A DNA stretch of 64,000 bases from Unio delphinus (GCA_029339505.1 JAQISU010000115.1:4606001-4670000); one strand, 5' to 3'; positions 45,694 through 58,256 are shown, counted from the stretch's first letter. Numbers and translations: made by a program. Notes: generated from the sequence alone by a model not told the origin.

Positions 45694-45914
45694 AGAACCC
45701 TTCAGCATACGGTAGCTGCACAGCCACGAGAAATACCGACAAGTGTATAAATGTAAACCGATGTATATACATGTACATTAAAATTTGTATGCACATAATT
45801 GCAGCTTTTAATGAATATGTGATACGAGTCCCTCGCCCGAAAATCAATATTATCACGGGTGAAGAGCTGATTTTGCTGCATCTGGGGTAAACAAAACAGG
45901 AACTGAACTCGAAG

Positions 45915-45995
45915 TGGCTACATTGGTTGGTGGTGGGGCTTTAACATATATTTGACCATCCAAACGTGCCGTAAAGCGCCAAACCAAACTTAATC
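45915..45995 (+). mobile_element. SINE-2 tail fragment
   Basis: GCCGTAAAGCGCCAAACCAA matches the end of SINE-2 at 15180-15210; the head is absent. Confidence 0.5.
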
Positions 45996-46331
45996 AGTCC
46001 TCGTGATTGTGAATGAACTCTTCGTTTATTGGCCACGATTGTCTGATTGAAGCAATACATTTTTCTGTATCCTAGTCATGGTTCTACTGTGTCAAAAGAA
46101 AAGAAAAAAGAATTCACTTCCTTTCATCTTTATCTTTTAAACTAGTTGGAATAACATGATCTTGGATGACCAGACTTTAATAAGAAACGATCACAAAACA
46201 ACACGTTTTCTTTGTGAAGAACTCCAAGTGTATGGTCCACCTGTAAAGGCAAATTTATCACACTCGCTACACTTAGTTTTTGCCTTTTTTCGAATTATCA
46301 GAAAGAAAGAAACGGATCAAGTTACAGAAAT

Positions 46332-46583
46332 GCGCAAAAACCGATTAATGTTAAACGAGTCTTACCGAATCGATGCATGACAACAGCTCGTATGCAAAAG
46401 ACGATTAATGTTAAACGAGTCTTACCGAATCGATGCATGACAACAGCTCGTATGCAAAAGACGATTAATGTTAAACGAGTCTTACCGAATCGATGCATGA
46501 CAACAGCTCGTATGCAAAAGACGATTAATGTTAAACGAGTCTTACCGAATCGATGCATGACAACAGCTCGTATGCAAAAGACA
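46332..46583 (+). repeat. 60-bp tandem repeat, four perfect copies
   Basis: Unit CGATTAATGTTAAACGAGTC, TTACCGAATCGATGCATGAC, AACAGCTCGTATGCAAAAGA. The copies are identical over 240 bp. Because 60 is divisible by 3, open frames of 81 and 97 codons run through on both strands. Confidence 0.95.
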
Positions 46584-46791
46584 TTAGAGAAAATACGAAG
46601 TATTGTCACTTTCATAACTTAAATCATGCCATTTCTTGGAAAATATTATTTAAGTCGGGGGGGGGGGGGGGATGGATGCCGCTGATTTGGTAGGTTAACA
46701 TGTATTATGTATTTATGAGTACGGCACCTGATGCTAATGTCAATAACTGAATTTCGACAAAATGCTAACCTATATTAATGATAATACATAC

Positions 46792-47245
46792 CTCTGTTCC
46801 TTCTGTAGGTACGACAGGCAACAATAACTAGCACCACAATCACTATGCATGTGAAACACAGCAGTGCAATTAGTAAAATTGTCACGTGATACCATACGTA
46901 ATCATCCGCTTTTATGACGTCATTATTTTCATTATGAACACCAGCTGAGGATTTCCTTGCCTTTAATCTTTGAATTACTGTCAATGCTTTCTTGGAATAT
47001 GTGTGTCCGTTTAGTTTGTCCGACTGTACGAATGTGCTGAATTCTTTAAATGGTCCACAGACTGTGTCTTTAGTTCTTGTGCATTGTTCCCGGACAATTT
47101 GGTTATCAACGCATTTGGAGCAAAGGATGCAATAACCAGTCGACTTCTCTGTGTAACTACCGATAGGACAATCAGCGAAACATTCCAAAAGTGGGAGCAC
47201 AAACCCAAACATTAAGTAGGTTGAAATGACGTTCACAGACAACAT
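46792..47245 (-). CDS. TNF receptor superfamily member, ectodomain/TM exon
   Basis: Minus strand. ATG at 47245 lies just inside an exon starting at 47262 after a strong acceptor (GCTTTTTATTTCAG). 151 codons plus one base to donor AGAG|GTATGT at 46792. Residues 1-21 form a hydrophobic signal peptide. One TNFR cysteine-rich domain follows with six cysteines at C26, C39, C42, C45, C55, C63 (spacing 12-2-2-9-7, ending TKDTVCGP), typical of the family. A stalk (65-118), a transmembrane helix (about 121-144) and a basic stop-transfer CRTYRRNR come next. The intracellular part must lie in later exons; the one at 43126-43183 fits in phase. Most family members have 2-6 such domains; a single-domain receptor resembles EDAR/BCMA-like or invertebrate short receptors. 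The ligand is unknown. Confidence 0.8.
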
Positions 47246-47262
47246 ATTATCTAGCGTGCATG
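47246..47262 (-). other. 5' UTR start of the TNF-receptor-like exon
   Basis: 17 bases between the acceptor TTTATTTCAG and the ATG; implies an upstream non-coding exon at higher coordinates. Confidence 0.5.
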
Positions 47263-47357
47263 CTGAAATAAAAAGCAAACAGTTTGTGTCAATTTCGCAA
47301 CCTGTGCAAACCTATGGATGGATGACATGCTGTATTCGTCACGACAATAGCAAAAAT

Positions 47358-47360
<3 letters not shown>

Positions 47361-47413
<53 letters not shown>

Positions 47414-47435
47414 TGTGTGTGTGTGTGTGTGTGTG
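47361..47435. repeat. (AG)n(TG)n compound microsatellite
   Basis: Lies at the 3' tail of the minus-strand SINE-3 copy 2; on that strand it reads (CA)n(CT)n. Confidence 0.95.
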
Positions 47436-47712
47436 AGATTTGGCTTTTCAATGTAGCTTTTTCAATGTTTCAGTCACATCGCTACCATATCTGCAATGAG
47501 GCAGATTTTAGTGTTGCCAAGCACTGGTGCATCATGCCGCAGACATGTGACCCAGTCACAGTCCTAACATTAACCTTTAATTTAATGCTGAACGCCAAGT
47601 GAGGCAGCTGTAAGTATTATTTCTATAAGTCTTTTGGTATGATTCAACCGGGGATCGAACCCTCGACATCTCGCATCCGAGGCGAACGCTGTAACCACTA
47701 GGCCACCGGAGC
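47436..47712 (-). mobile_element. SINE-3, tRNA-headed, copy 2 (best preserved)
   Basis: On the minus strand the head reads GGTGGCCTAGTGGTTACAGC (A box) and GAGGGTTCGATCCCCGG (B box), with anticodon-arm-like CGCCTCGGATGCGAG between, very like a tRNA. The body shared with 41372-41642 and 48297-48530 (ATCATGCCGCAGACATGT in plus sense) follows and ends in (CA)n. The 3' end of the tRNA part lacks a normal acceptor stem. Confidence 0.8.
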
Positions 47713-47741
47713 GGAAAGGAGAGAGAGACTACCACTAGACC

Positions 47742-47743
47742 AC

Positions 47744-47825
<82 letters not shown>

Positions 47826-47906
47826 GAGAGGAGAGAGGAGAAGAGAAGAGAAGAGAAGAGAAGAGAAGAGAAGAGAAGAGAAGAGAAGAGAAGAGAAGAG
47901 AGAGAA
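47742..47906. repeat. (AG)n then (AAGAG)n microsatellite
   Basis: About 80 bp AG units, then GGAGA and AAGAG pentamers; shows decay of AG to a pentamer array. Confidence 0.95.
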
Positions 47907-48176
47907 AATTCAGTTCCCTAGAAAATATGTTAAGTAGAAAGTAATCAAATAGTTTACAAGAGTTACATTATACATCGTTTTGGATGCTTATCAATCAAAC
48001 ATATTCCGAAAAGAAGTAGATTACCATGAATTTTACGGGGGAAAAAATATTTCAAAGTGTGCATGCAGCCTCTCTAAATTATGCTTGAAAAAAGCGAAAT
48101 GTTTGAATCAATTTCGCACAGTGTGAAAACTTCTGTACAAATTTCGTCATGTTGCTTTCGTCGTGACGATCGGATA

Positions 48177-48180
<4 letters not shown>

Positions 48181-48232
<52 letters not shown>
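48181..48232. repeat. (GA)n microsatellite
   Basis: About 26 units, 65 bp from the tail end of SINE-3 copy 3. Confidence 0.95.
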
Positions 48233-48234
<2 letters not shown>

Positions 48235-48296
48235 ATGAAGTGAGTGCTTATAATTCAGTTTCCTGGAGAATGACCTTTGTAAAGTAGTTTGTTTGA

Positions 48297-48530
48297 TTTG
48301 GATTTTGAACGTAGCTTTAACAATGTTTAACTCATATCGCTACGATGTCTGCAGTGATGCAGTTTATAGAGATGTCTATCACTGGGGCATCATGCCGCAG
48401 ACATGTAGCATAATGTCGCACCCAGTCACATTACCCTGACAACAGGCCAACCAGTCCTAACTTTAACCTCTTAATTCTGAGCGTCAAGCCAAGCAGCAGT
48501 AGTACTATTTGTAGTAAGTCTTTGATATGT
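48297..48530 (-). mobile_element. SINE-3 body, head missing, copy 3
   Basis: Matches the body of SINE-3 (GGATTTTGAACGTAGC, ATCATGCCGCAGACATGT, CAGTCACATTA). No A or B box at the high-coordinate end. Confidence 0.65.
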
Positions 48531-48659
48531 TATTAAAAAGAGAATAATCAAATACATTTTACAATAGCTAGACTCTACATCATTTCTAATACATTTAAAT
48601 TCATTTTGTTAGCTTTTCAATCAAAAGTCGTAAAGGACATCGGGACTGAAAACATCTTC

Positions 48660-48664
<5 letters not shown>

Positions 48665-48716
<52 letters not shown>
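48665..48716. repeat. (TAA)n microsatellite
   Basis: About 17 units. Confidence 0.95.
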
Positions 48717-49214
48717 TGTCAACAGATGATGACTATTATCTGGATAAAACAATCGATAATTAATTCAAGGCAACCCTGGGTTATTTTCTCGAAAAGCGGA
48801 CCAGTCGCACAGACCTGATTAATGGTAGTGAACAAAGGGTCTGTTATTCATGAGCATTCTACCTTGCATAATGAAAGGTGTGCCAAATATTGCAAGTGGT
48901 CTAAATATAGACACGTGAACGGCATGTGTTTGGACAGGTTTCAATAGGACATTTCAATATTACTTTAAAGCCAACCCGTATACTGATAACTTTTCGGATC
49001 AACGAAAACTCTCCGATAACTCCCAGTAAGATCAAAACGCATTTACCTGTAATTTAAACAAGATAATAAACTTTTGCTTTTCTGACAAAAGAGAACAAAC
49101 ATTCAGACATTTGGCGCATCTCCTATTTTCTTCTTCATAATTTATTTTTTGTTAAAATATATTTCTCAAGTCATTCACACATAATAATAATTCGAGTTTT
49201 TGCTAGGCTTGTGC

Positions 49215-49793
49215 ATAACGTGTTTGCCCAGTGTCGCACCAATTGTATGCTGATGACACCCAAATATACATGTCTAGCCACCCAACTGAAGTTGATGCTA
49301 CCATCCATGGAGTAGAGAAGTGCATTTCTGATGTGAAATCATGGATGACATGCAACAAGCTGCAGATGAATGATGATAAAACTGAGGCTATTCTGATCAC
49401 AACACAAACACTTTCTCATTCACATCCTTTACATCAGACAATAAATATCAGCAACACCAACATTAAATTCTCACAGTCAGTACGTAACCTAGGCGTTACT
49501 CTAGAAAGTACTTTCACATTGCACCAACATGTCATGAACATATGCAAGGCTGCATTTCTTGAATTGAGACGCATCAGTTCCATTCGTAAATATCTTTCAG
49601 TTGATGCACCTGTTTCGACTGCAGGGACAAACTTAGCGACCTAATCATGTTTTGTATCTGTATATGTTTTCAGCATGTTTTTATGTTTTCCAATTTCATT
49701 GTTTTTGTCATTTGTTGTTCTGTAGTGTAGTCATATCATTATTGATGGTGTAAAGCGCTTAAAGCTTCGTAAGATTAGGCGCTATACAAAGTC

Positions 49794-49795
<2 letters not shown>
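49215..49795 (+). pseudogene. CR1-like LINE, 5'-truncated: RT end and 3' UTR
   Basis: The open frame 49231-49644 (137 codons) opens with HQLYADDTQIYM, containing the YADD catalytic box of non-LTR reverse transcriptase, followed by DVKSWMTCNKLQMNDDKTE and later VRNLGVTLES, conserved RT/thumb blocks of CR1/L2-type elements. It loses homology near 49620. The 3' end GTAAAGCGCTTAAAGC ... GGCGCTATACAAAG is followed by an (ATT)n tail, the usual end of this type of LINE. A more degenerate copy lies at 57165-58425. Confidence 0.85.

Positions 49796-49850
<55 letters not shown>
49796..49850 (+). repeat. (ATT)n tail of the LINE
   Basis: About 17 ATT units directly after the LINE 3' UTR. Confidence 0.9.
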
Positions 49851-50072
49851 TGTATTTTTGTTTGTTTCCTTGACTAATAACGTTATCAGCACTTGAAACG
49901 TTGGACAATCTTTGCATCTGTGTCGTTATCAATTATTGTGTTTATCATCTGTGTCGTTATCAATTATTCTGTTTATATTTGATTTTTTTGGGGATGTGAA
50001 ACCGTGGCATATCTTTGTCAAAAGACGATAGTTCTGTTGTGGCGTCATACCGAAACATTATTTTACAATATA

Positions 50073-50079
<7 letters not shown>

Positions 50080-50145
<66 letters not shown>
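50080..50145. repeat. (GA)n microsatellite
   Basis: About 33 units. Confidence 0.95.
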
Positions 50146-50146
<1 letters not shown>

Positions 50147-50562
50147 CTAACATACATTCAGACAGATTTACCTAATGTCTTAAACGCTAAATTTGAAGTA
50201 TGTTTTAGCTTTATGGTCCATTACAAGTAAAACAACAACCCGACCTTTTAATAAATTAAAGAACAAACTGGTATTACACATGTAGATGCTGATGTTGCAT
50301 TAAAAAAAAGTGGTGAAGATTTCTTAGTGTTTTGACACAATGAGGATTTTTTCTGCCTCTTACGAGGTCCAGCATATTTTCAAAATTATGGTGCAATGGT
50401 TTTAAAAATTATTTCTGAATAACCATGTGGTATGGACAATCGACATTTCTTACGAAAAATCTTGTATGGTCTAAGGATACTAGGTTACTGCTATCCGATA
50501 CCAGTACCACACGATAGTTGATGTTGTTACTAATACTGCACAACTACTCTTATCAATAATGA

Positions 50563-50569
50563 CATACAT

Positions 50570-50632
<63 letters not shown>

Positions 50633-50668
50633 TACATACATACATACATACATACATACATACATACA

Positions 50669-50707
<39 letters not shown>

Positions 50708-50736
50708 TACATACATACACACACACATACACACAC

Positions 50737-50772
<36 letters not shown>

Positions 50773-50811
50773 ACATACATACATACATACATACATACAT
50801 ACATACATACA

Positions 50812-50842
<31 letters not shown>

Positions 50843-50865
50843 TGTTAATGTGCAAGATACGCACA

Positions 50866-50939
<74 letters not shown>
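50563..50939. repeat. (ACAT)n/(AC)n mosaic and (TA)n tract
   Basis: About 275 bp alternating ACAT and AC blocks, then from 50868 about 36 TA units. Four overlapping low-complexity open frames here are not genes. Confidence 0.95.
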
Positions 50940-50941
<2 letters not shown>

Positions 50942-50999
50942 CTTGAACATTAACAATCAATGTGTTGTCGCCAATTTGTAATGGATGTTAGTTTTAAAG

Positions 51000-52600
51000 C
51001 GTACACCTAACACTCTATTTGCTTTAAATGTCTTTGAAACTATGCACATGCACGTAGGTGGTTAACAAAAAAAATATTTGGCGCATGTTCAAAAAACTAT
51101 ATGCCGTATATAATAAATGGAGATTAATATATCTTAACTTACCAGGAAAATCGTGTCATCAAGATCACATCACCTGATAACCAGCTGCTGTATCGTCCCT
51201 CTTCTTCACGCCACAAACCATCACTAATGGATTGCATAGGCGAGAATCTCTAAGTTGGTCTGCCTCTGATGTCACCAGCAAGTGTGTGTGCACCTCAGCC
51301 AATCAAATAACACTTCTATGGGTTATAGGTCAATCCTCCGCACAAGTTCATTCACGAAACAAGCTTTTAGCTTTGCTGGATTTTATGGCTTGTGCGCGAA
51401 TAGATAAGGTGCCGCATTATCGTTCGAAAGCAGATTTTTGTTTAATTGATGTAAATAAAGATTAGCTATCTCGACATGTTTGGACATATAATCCAACCTA
51501 GACAAAGACGTCGTTGATGGCTTTTAATGCAAGCTTGCACTTTGTAGTGGCGAGGGGCCACCTTTTAATTAGAGGGCCCGACAGGATCCAGTATTTAGCC
51601 AATTTGATAAGCCAATAAAATGAAGAATATATAAATAAATAAAATAGGTTACAAGACATCAAAAGGTCAAATAATATAAATTTAAATATTTCATTTGAGA
51701 TCGGGATCGAAAAATGAATTGTGTCTTTATTAATTAAACAAGATATGTTTTACAGATCAACATAAATAGCAAGGTTTTTTGTACATGTTAAGCATTTTAT
51801 ATCATGTAAATAATTTTTAAAAAATTTCGGCAAACATTATCTGTTATGAATATATACGATAAGAATGAATGGATCGGGTTCGTCCAGGCGCGCAAAAGTG
51901 CGTCATGGACTAACGGACAAGCCTGCGCTTTTCCTCATATATCTTTTCAATAAAATAATTATTTTCAATGTACGTACATGCTTAAGGATTAAATGTTACA
52001 CATACTGTGCTGTTATCACCACGCACAAATCAAGTGTATGTTTTCAAAAGGATGGGAGAGCGTATCCAATGCCTTCTAATTCTCCTCTTCTTTTTATTTT
52101 TTTAACTAGTAATAACAAAATTCGCGGATCGGCAGACAAATGTTGAAAGGGCTAAAGTAAGTTTACCCTGTTTTATACATCGACGTAAATATCGCAATTC
52201 TAGCAAATTTAGGAGTCTTTTGTTAATCTTTGTATACGATAGGAAAAAAATATGCAATGTACGCATTTTAATAAGTTCGCTAAGAATGAACGAAATAACC
52301 CATTTGTTCATACCAAATAGGGCGACGTGTTTGCTCGCCCCGTTCCAACTTGAACTATTGAGACCAATAATATAATTTAAAAAGGGTGTATATGTTCATA
52401 TATGTATATGTATACATATATGTATACCTATAACCCATAGAAGTGTTATGTATGTATATATGTATATGTTCATAAAGTACATACTGCAAACATTATACAG
52501 TTAATAGTGTCGTAAAGCAAATTTAAATAGAAACCCAGTATATGATGAAAGCACCAACTATACGGACACCAATCTGGGCTGGTTTACTTGTGTAATTTTG
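51000..52600. other. No recognised gene
   Basis: Open frames 51232-51465, 51865-52146 and 52102-52311 lack motifs. Around 52385-52475 is a TATGTATATATG-rich segment with near-palindromic structure (ATATGTATATGTATACATAT). Confidence 0.45.
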
Positions 52601-52618
52601 CTTTCAGTTTTTCGTTGT

Positions 52619-52620
52619 TT

Positions 52621-52700
<80 letters not shown>
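52619..52700. repeat. (TTG)n(TG)n microsatellite
   Basis: About 12 TTG units followed by about 22 TG units. Confidence 0.95.
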
Positions 52701-52702
<2 letters not shown>

Positions 52703-53317
52703 CTTGACATTCTGATCAATAAGCTCCTTCCATGAGGTTTTTGGGTTCTGAGGAGTCGGTACTTGAAGAAAACCGATTTTCAATTTACTCAAAAGATAAC
52801 GAGGAACGTGTGGCGATTAAAAAAAAGGAAAGGAATTGTGATTCAAGCGCATAAGAAGGTCAAGGCTGGAATATATAGGGAACGTTCAAATTAAAAACTT
52901 ATAAGGAAACCTTCAAACAAAACAACTGCTTCCAAAGTTGCTACCAGAAAAGTATTTTTTTTCATGGACATCTTCAAAAATTAACTTTCAAGGATTAATT
53001 GTTAGTAGGGACTTGTTTTACGTCCTTACAACAATGAACATGTTAAAATGGCGTAATTTCTTGTTACAAGAAAGAACCAACACCACCAATCTCTAAACCT
53101 TTTGTACCAATAGCTTACCTTGTCTAATTGGATAAGACAGAAAAGGAGCCAAAGGGGCTGGTGGCAGACTGGATAATTAACGTTATTTAACCGTGATACT
53201 CAATAAACACCGGATGTATTAATGGACATATTCATACTGTTGATTACTTCTGTTTAAACCAGAGCATGTAATGGCGAAATATTTTCACGTGTCTCGTGCA
53301 TCTTAATTTTACATGAC

Positions 53318-53356
<39 letters not shown>

Positions 53357-53529
53357 TTCATTACGTTTTGCTATACATTTGTCATGATTACAGCTACACA
53401 TCTACAGACACACTGGAGGATCAAGTCTTTTACTGGATAGAATTTATTTGCCTTTTTAGCTATTTGAATCAAAGGATTAACTTTCTTAACGAGTCCTCCT
53501 TAATTCATTTAAGAGCATTCACACAGAAC

Positions 53530-53593
<64 letters not shown>

Positions 53594-53596
53594 ATA
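53530..53596. repeat. (AAAT)n microsatellite
   Basis: About 16 AAAT units; a (CA)n tract lies at 53322-53354. Confidence 0.95.
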
Positions 53597-54521
53597 CGTG
53601 TCTAGTCAAACTTAATACTTCTTGGATTCTCTGCTTCATCACCTGCTCTGACATGTGCAAGGTGACGTTGTCGTCCATGAATGGTTGTCATTTTCTCGGG
53701 TTCTTTTACTTCTAATGCATTATGACTTCAACTGTCTCAAAATATCGATATTTTAACGAAGCTACAATATATCCTATTGCCGCAGCCTCCCCCCACCCCA
53801 TATCACAATTCATATACAATTAAAATTTGACAAACGTGTTACGTTTATTGGCTACTAGCTCTATTCGTAAAGTGTCAATTTCCCCGTAAGCTATTATCAT
53901 TTTACAGATCATTTTCCAATGAAATGCACCGGGTTGAGAAAGTATCATAATAAGTAATGCTAGGTGGTACTGAATTGTGATAACAAAGTGAAGTTCAATA
54001 TATAGAGCGTGTACATGCAAAATGTATTCTTTATAAGCATATTAAGCCTGCTAAAAAAAAAAAAGAATCTTTAGGTCTTCTATTGGGATACACATTGTAT
54101 CTACCATGATACGTATCATATCAACATTAGTGGCAATTCACACTCCTAGTATCAGTCTTACAGATAACCACGTATCTCTCAACATGTCAGACAAAATCAT
54201 TCAACTGCTTCTTTCTACATCTGCCATTAGCAGCTGTCAACTTGGATCACTTCACACAACCGATTTTGCCCTTTCGCCGGTATGTTTTTTTTTTAACAAA
54301 AATAATTGTAATAAAGGATATAGTTACTATTGCAGACAGGCACATGGTTGACAGACTCTCTCTTGCATGGATTCACTATAATAAATATAATACGTAAGTG
54401 TAAGTGCCAAAGTGGCATAACTTTTACAAAAGGATACTGAAACAGAATAATTAATGATTCTGATATTTACAATTAATGGACTTGCAATTTGTCCCCAGAT
54501 AAACAAGGATAACGGAATGCG

Positions 54522-54592
54522 TATGTATGTATGTATGTATGTATGTATGTATGTATGTATGTATGTATGTATGTATGTATGTATGTATGTAT
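54522..54592. repeat. (ATGT)n microsatellite
   Basis: About 18 units. A (CA)n tract lies at 54744-54779. Confidence 0.95.
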
Positions 54593-54741
54593 GTTATATC
54601 AGCACAATCCTGGGACTTCAAAAAGTCGAGTTGAAATAGTAAATGAAAAAACGTTTAAAATTATTATGAACATAAAACCATCTAAACAAAAGCAATACTT
54701 GTAATCCTATTAAATCACAAACAAAGGTAAAGAGTTTAAAA

Positions 54742-54781
<40 letters not shown>

Positions 54782-55625
54782 CGCCCGATGTCACGTTAAA
54801 ACACTTAAATTAGTACACAAATTTGTTCGATGATCTTTTGGTACCAAAAATTGTCTGGCCCCCCTTCCTCCTCCTTAATTCTTAACTCTAGTGAATATTC
54901 TCTGAGGCTGCTATTTATAAATAACATTTTGATATCAAATAAATGTTGCGATATTCGGTTTACGTTATCATACGTATAGTTAGTGTTATAACAAAACTAA
55001 CTGTTTTGCAGTCACATGAAAGAACATTAAAATATAGCTGACACCTCTCTTATGACAACAGTCTATTTCGTTTTAAACTACATGTATACATTTAATGAAA
55101 AAGAAATTAATTCGGCTGTCAGCAGCAGCATTGACACCTCACCTTTAGACCAGTGTAAAGAGATGGGAGAGATGAGCCCTCTTCTGATCAAGAATGAGTC
55201 AGCCCTGTATGCTGGCTACTTTGTATTACCAAGTGTACAATCGTTAAAAGATCAACATGCGCTCGCAGGAAAATTAAAGTACCGTCTGTACTCATTTATA
55301 AGTCAAGTCTAACGGCACAAAGATCTGCTGTCGCTTTCATGAACCAGCAGATCTGGGTCAGTGCAGCTTGTTAAGATTAATCAATGGAACAAACTGCATA
55401 GACCCTGATCTACAGGATCACTATGCACCGACAGATGAAGATCTTAGTTGTTTGCTGTTTGACTCGACGTATAGGTGAGTACAGTACATTCCTTTAAAGG
55501 TCCGTCATTAGCCAAAGGCAACCTATGTGTTTCCAGGAGATTACCGTAGTGGTTTTAAGGATTATGTCATAACCCATTATTAACAGCAGCAAGAGATATT
55601 TAAACTAGAAGCATGATTTAATATG

Positions 55626-55874
55626 TTGCAGGGTTTAACGCCATTTTTCAGCACTATATAGGCTATATACATGGCGGACAGTATTAACTGGTCGAGGAAG
55701 AACGCGGGAGAATCCCAGAAAGAACCACCGACACACGAGAAGCTACTGGCAAGCTTTCTCACATACCCACATTGGCCGAATTCGAGACTCGAACCCACGC
55801 AGACTGAGGTGATCCGTAACGGAGAACGCTTTAGACCACTCGGCCACTCCGTCCCCCCCCCGCCCCCCCCCCCC
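55626..55874 (-). mobile_element. SINE-1, full-length, minus strand
   Basis: Complete minus-strand copy: tail at the left (GTTTAACGCCATTTTTCAGC), core, B box (GACTCGAACCCACGC complement) and the head GGCCGAGTGG complement near 55840. The G-rich head end has become a C-run here. Flanked by a perfect 14-bp duplication CATGATTTAATATG at 55612-55625 and 55875-55888. Confidence 0.9.
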
Positions 55875-56144
55875 CATGATTTAATATGAAGAACGATTTA
55901 ATAATTTAACAATACATGAAACAAGCAATAATTACAAAACGTAAATAATTGAATAAGCGTGATAAGTGCCCAAAAATGTAAGAGATGTCAATGCAAGTCC
56001 CTTGCTAATGCGCGTATATCTCGAATTAAATTGATAAAAAGGAATATAATACCGAAACTACAAACAATAGCTGAAAACCATAAAAACATTGTAATGTGGA
56101 AATTAAATGAACACAAGTTTATTCTGATGCATGTTTCTTATCAA

Positions 56145-56365
56145 TAGTTGCTAAATTGTACACGGTATCCGTGATGCATTCTGAACTTTCATACTGAACC
56201 CGTCTAAATTGTACACGGTATTTGTGACGATTTCTGTACTTACATATTAAACCTGTCTAAATTGTACACTTTATTCGTGATGCATTCTGCACTTACATAT
56301 TGAACCCGTCTAAATTGTACACGGTATTTGTGACGATTTCTGTACTTACATATTGAACATGTTTA
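56145..56365 (+). repeat. ~50-bp repeat, dimeric (ABAB)
   Basis: Four units beginning CTAAATTGTACACGGTAT. Units 1 and 3 continue CGTGATGCATTCTG, units 2 and 4 continue TGTGACGATTTCTG, so the real period is about 100 bp. Confidence 0.85.
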
Positions 56366-56383
56366 AACAGCACCACGAGGGCA

Positions 56384-57155
56384 GATGCAATTACTCTTGG
56401 TTAGACTTATTAAACTCCAGACAATTACTCTTGGTTAGACTTAATAAACTCCAGACAATTACTCTTGGTTAGACTTATTAAACTCATAATAATTACTCTT
56501 GGTTAGACTTATTAAATTCATAACAATTACTCTTTGTTAGACTTATTAAACTCTAGACAATTACTCTTGGTTAGATTTATTAAACTCTAGACAATTACTC
56601 TTGGTTAGACTTATTAAACTCATAATAATTACTCTTGGTTAGACTTATTAAACTCTAGACAATTACTCTTGGTTAGACTTATTAAACTCATAATAATTAC
56701 TCTTGGTTAGACTTATTAAACTCATAATAATTACTCTTTGTTAGACTTATTAAACTCATAATAATTATTCTTGGTTAGACTTATTAAATTCATAACAATT
56801 ACTCTTTGTTAGACTTATTAAACTCCAGACAATTACACTTGGTTAGACTTATTAAACTCCAGACAATTACTTTTGGTTAGACTTAATAAACTCCAGACAA
56901 TTACTCTTGGTTAGACTTATTAAACTCATAATAATTACTCTTTGTTAGACTTAATAAACTCCAGACAATTACTCTTGGTTAGACTTATTAAACTCATAAT
57001 AATTACTCTTTGTTAGACTTATTAAACTCCAGACAATTACTCTTTGTTAGACTTATTTAAATCTAGACAATTACTCTTGGTTAGACTTCATAAACTCCAG
57101 ACAATTACTCTTGGTTAGACTTTTTAAACTCCAGACAATTAATCTTGGTTAGACT
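56384..57155 (+). repeat. 34-bp minisatellite (about 22 copies)
   Basis: Unit CAATTACTCTTGGTTAGACT then TATTAAACTCCAGA, with variant ends CATAAT, CATAAC and CTAGA and variant CTTTGTTAG. It abuts the LINE fragment at 57165. Confidence 0.9.
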
Positions 57156-57164
57156 TATCTCTTC

Positions 57165-58179
57165 TGAATTTAAGTAGTCTTTTTATCAACCTGCAGACTG
57201 CATATTGTCCTCGCCACAGTACCGAAACTACCCTTTTGAAAATAATCAACAACCTTCTCTCTGCTTTGGATAGTGGAACGATTACAGTCCCCGCCTCTTT
57301 GACTTATCTGCATCATTTAACACAATAGACCATGATATATTACTTTCACCGTCTCCAGCATGTATGCTGGCATTCGTTATGCAATTATTTTAGTTCAGGT
57401 TCTACTTAGTCAACAGGACACAAATTTTATTCCTACATGGAAAACATTCCAGCCCAGTTGATCTGTGTTGGTGTACCACGGGGTGATGTTCTCGGACCAA
57501 TTTACTTTACTGCATGCGCTCAGCTCCATTCAAATATAAACAGTCATCTGGTGTCTCACCAATTGCATACTGATGGCACCCATGTACATATATACCATAT
57601 ACATATATAGATCTAGCCACTCAAAGGAAGTTCATGCTACTACCATTCAAGGTGTAAAGAGGCGCATTTTCGATATGAAGTCATGGGTGACAAGCTGTAA
57701 ATGAATGATGATAAAACAAAGTCATCACCATGCAAATACTTTCTTATCGTTCACCTCAAACATAATTAACAGCAATGCCAACATGACATACACACAAACG
57801 GTTTGACACCTACCTAGGTGTCACTCTACGCCGAGCTGTCTAACATGCACCCCGTGGGCTAACTGTAAATGACCCGCCAGAGCTCGAACAATCTTTTGTG
57901 CATTTACGTAAACGAAGTCCATGGTGTACTTTCATAGTATATCTTCTTAACCAGGTAATCAATTGGGAATACATTTATAGACGTTGATTTTTAAGTTTTC
58001 TGTTGCTGCCCTCGGCTTCAAGAATTGTTTTTTTTTTCTCAGTTGCTCGTTGTGTCAAAAAGGATGGACAGCACTGCTTTACACAATAATCAATACTCTC
58101 TCGTTACACCAACATGTCATGAATATATGCAAGTCTGTATAGATGGATCAGACACATCCAGGGACATCCGAATATCTTT

Positions 58180-58256
<77 letters not shown>

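Noticed and set aside
46322..46622. 81- and 97-codon ORFs on both strands
   Set aside because: Caused by a 60-bp perfect tandem repeat with length divisible by three.
47640..47712. tRNA gene on the minus strand
   Set aside because: A and B boxes are good but the acceptor stem is absent and the sequence continues into a shared SINE body; SINE head, not a gene.
50480..50981. Long Cys/Val/Tyr/Met and Tyr/Ile ORFs
   Set aside because: Microsatellite translations (ACAT, AC, TA).
55052..55312. 86-codon plus-strand ORF
   Set aside because: No motif; the nearby AGATCTGCTG...CAGCAGATCT inverted repeat (about 55321-55353) was considered as a MITE end but no target duplication was found.
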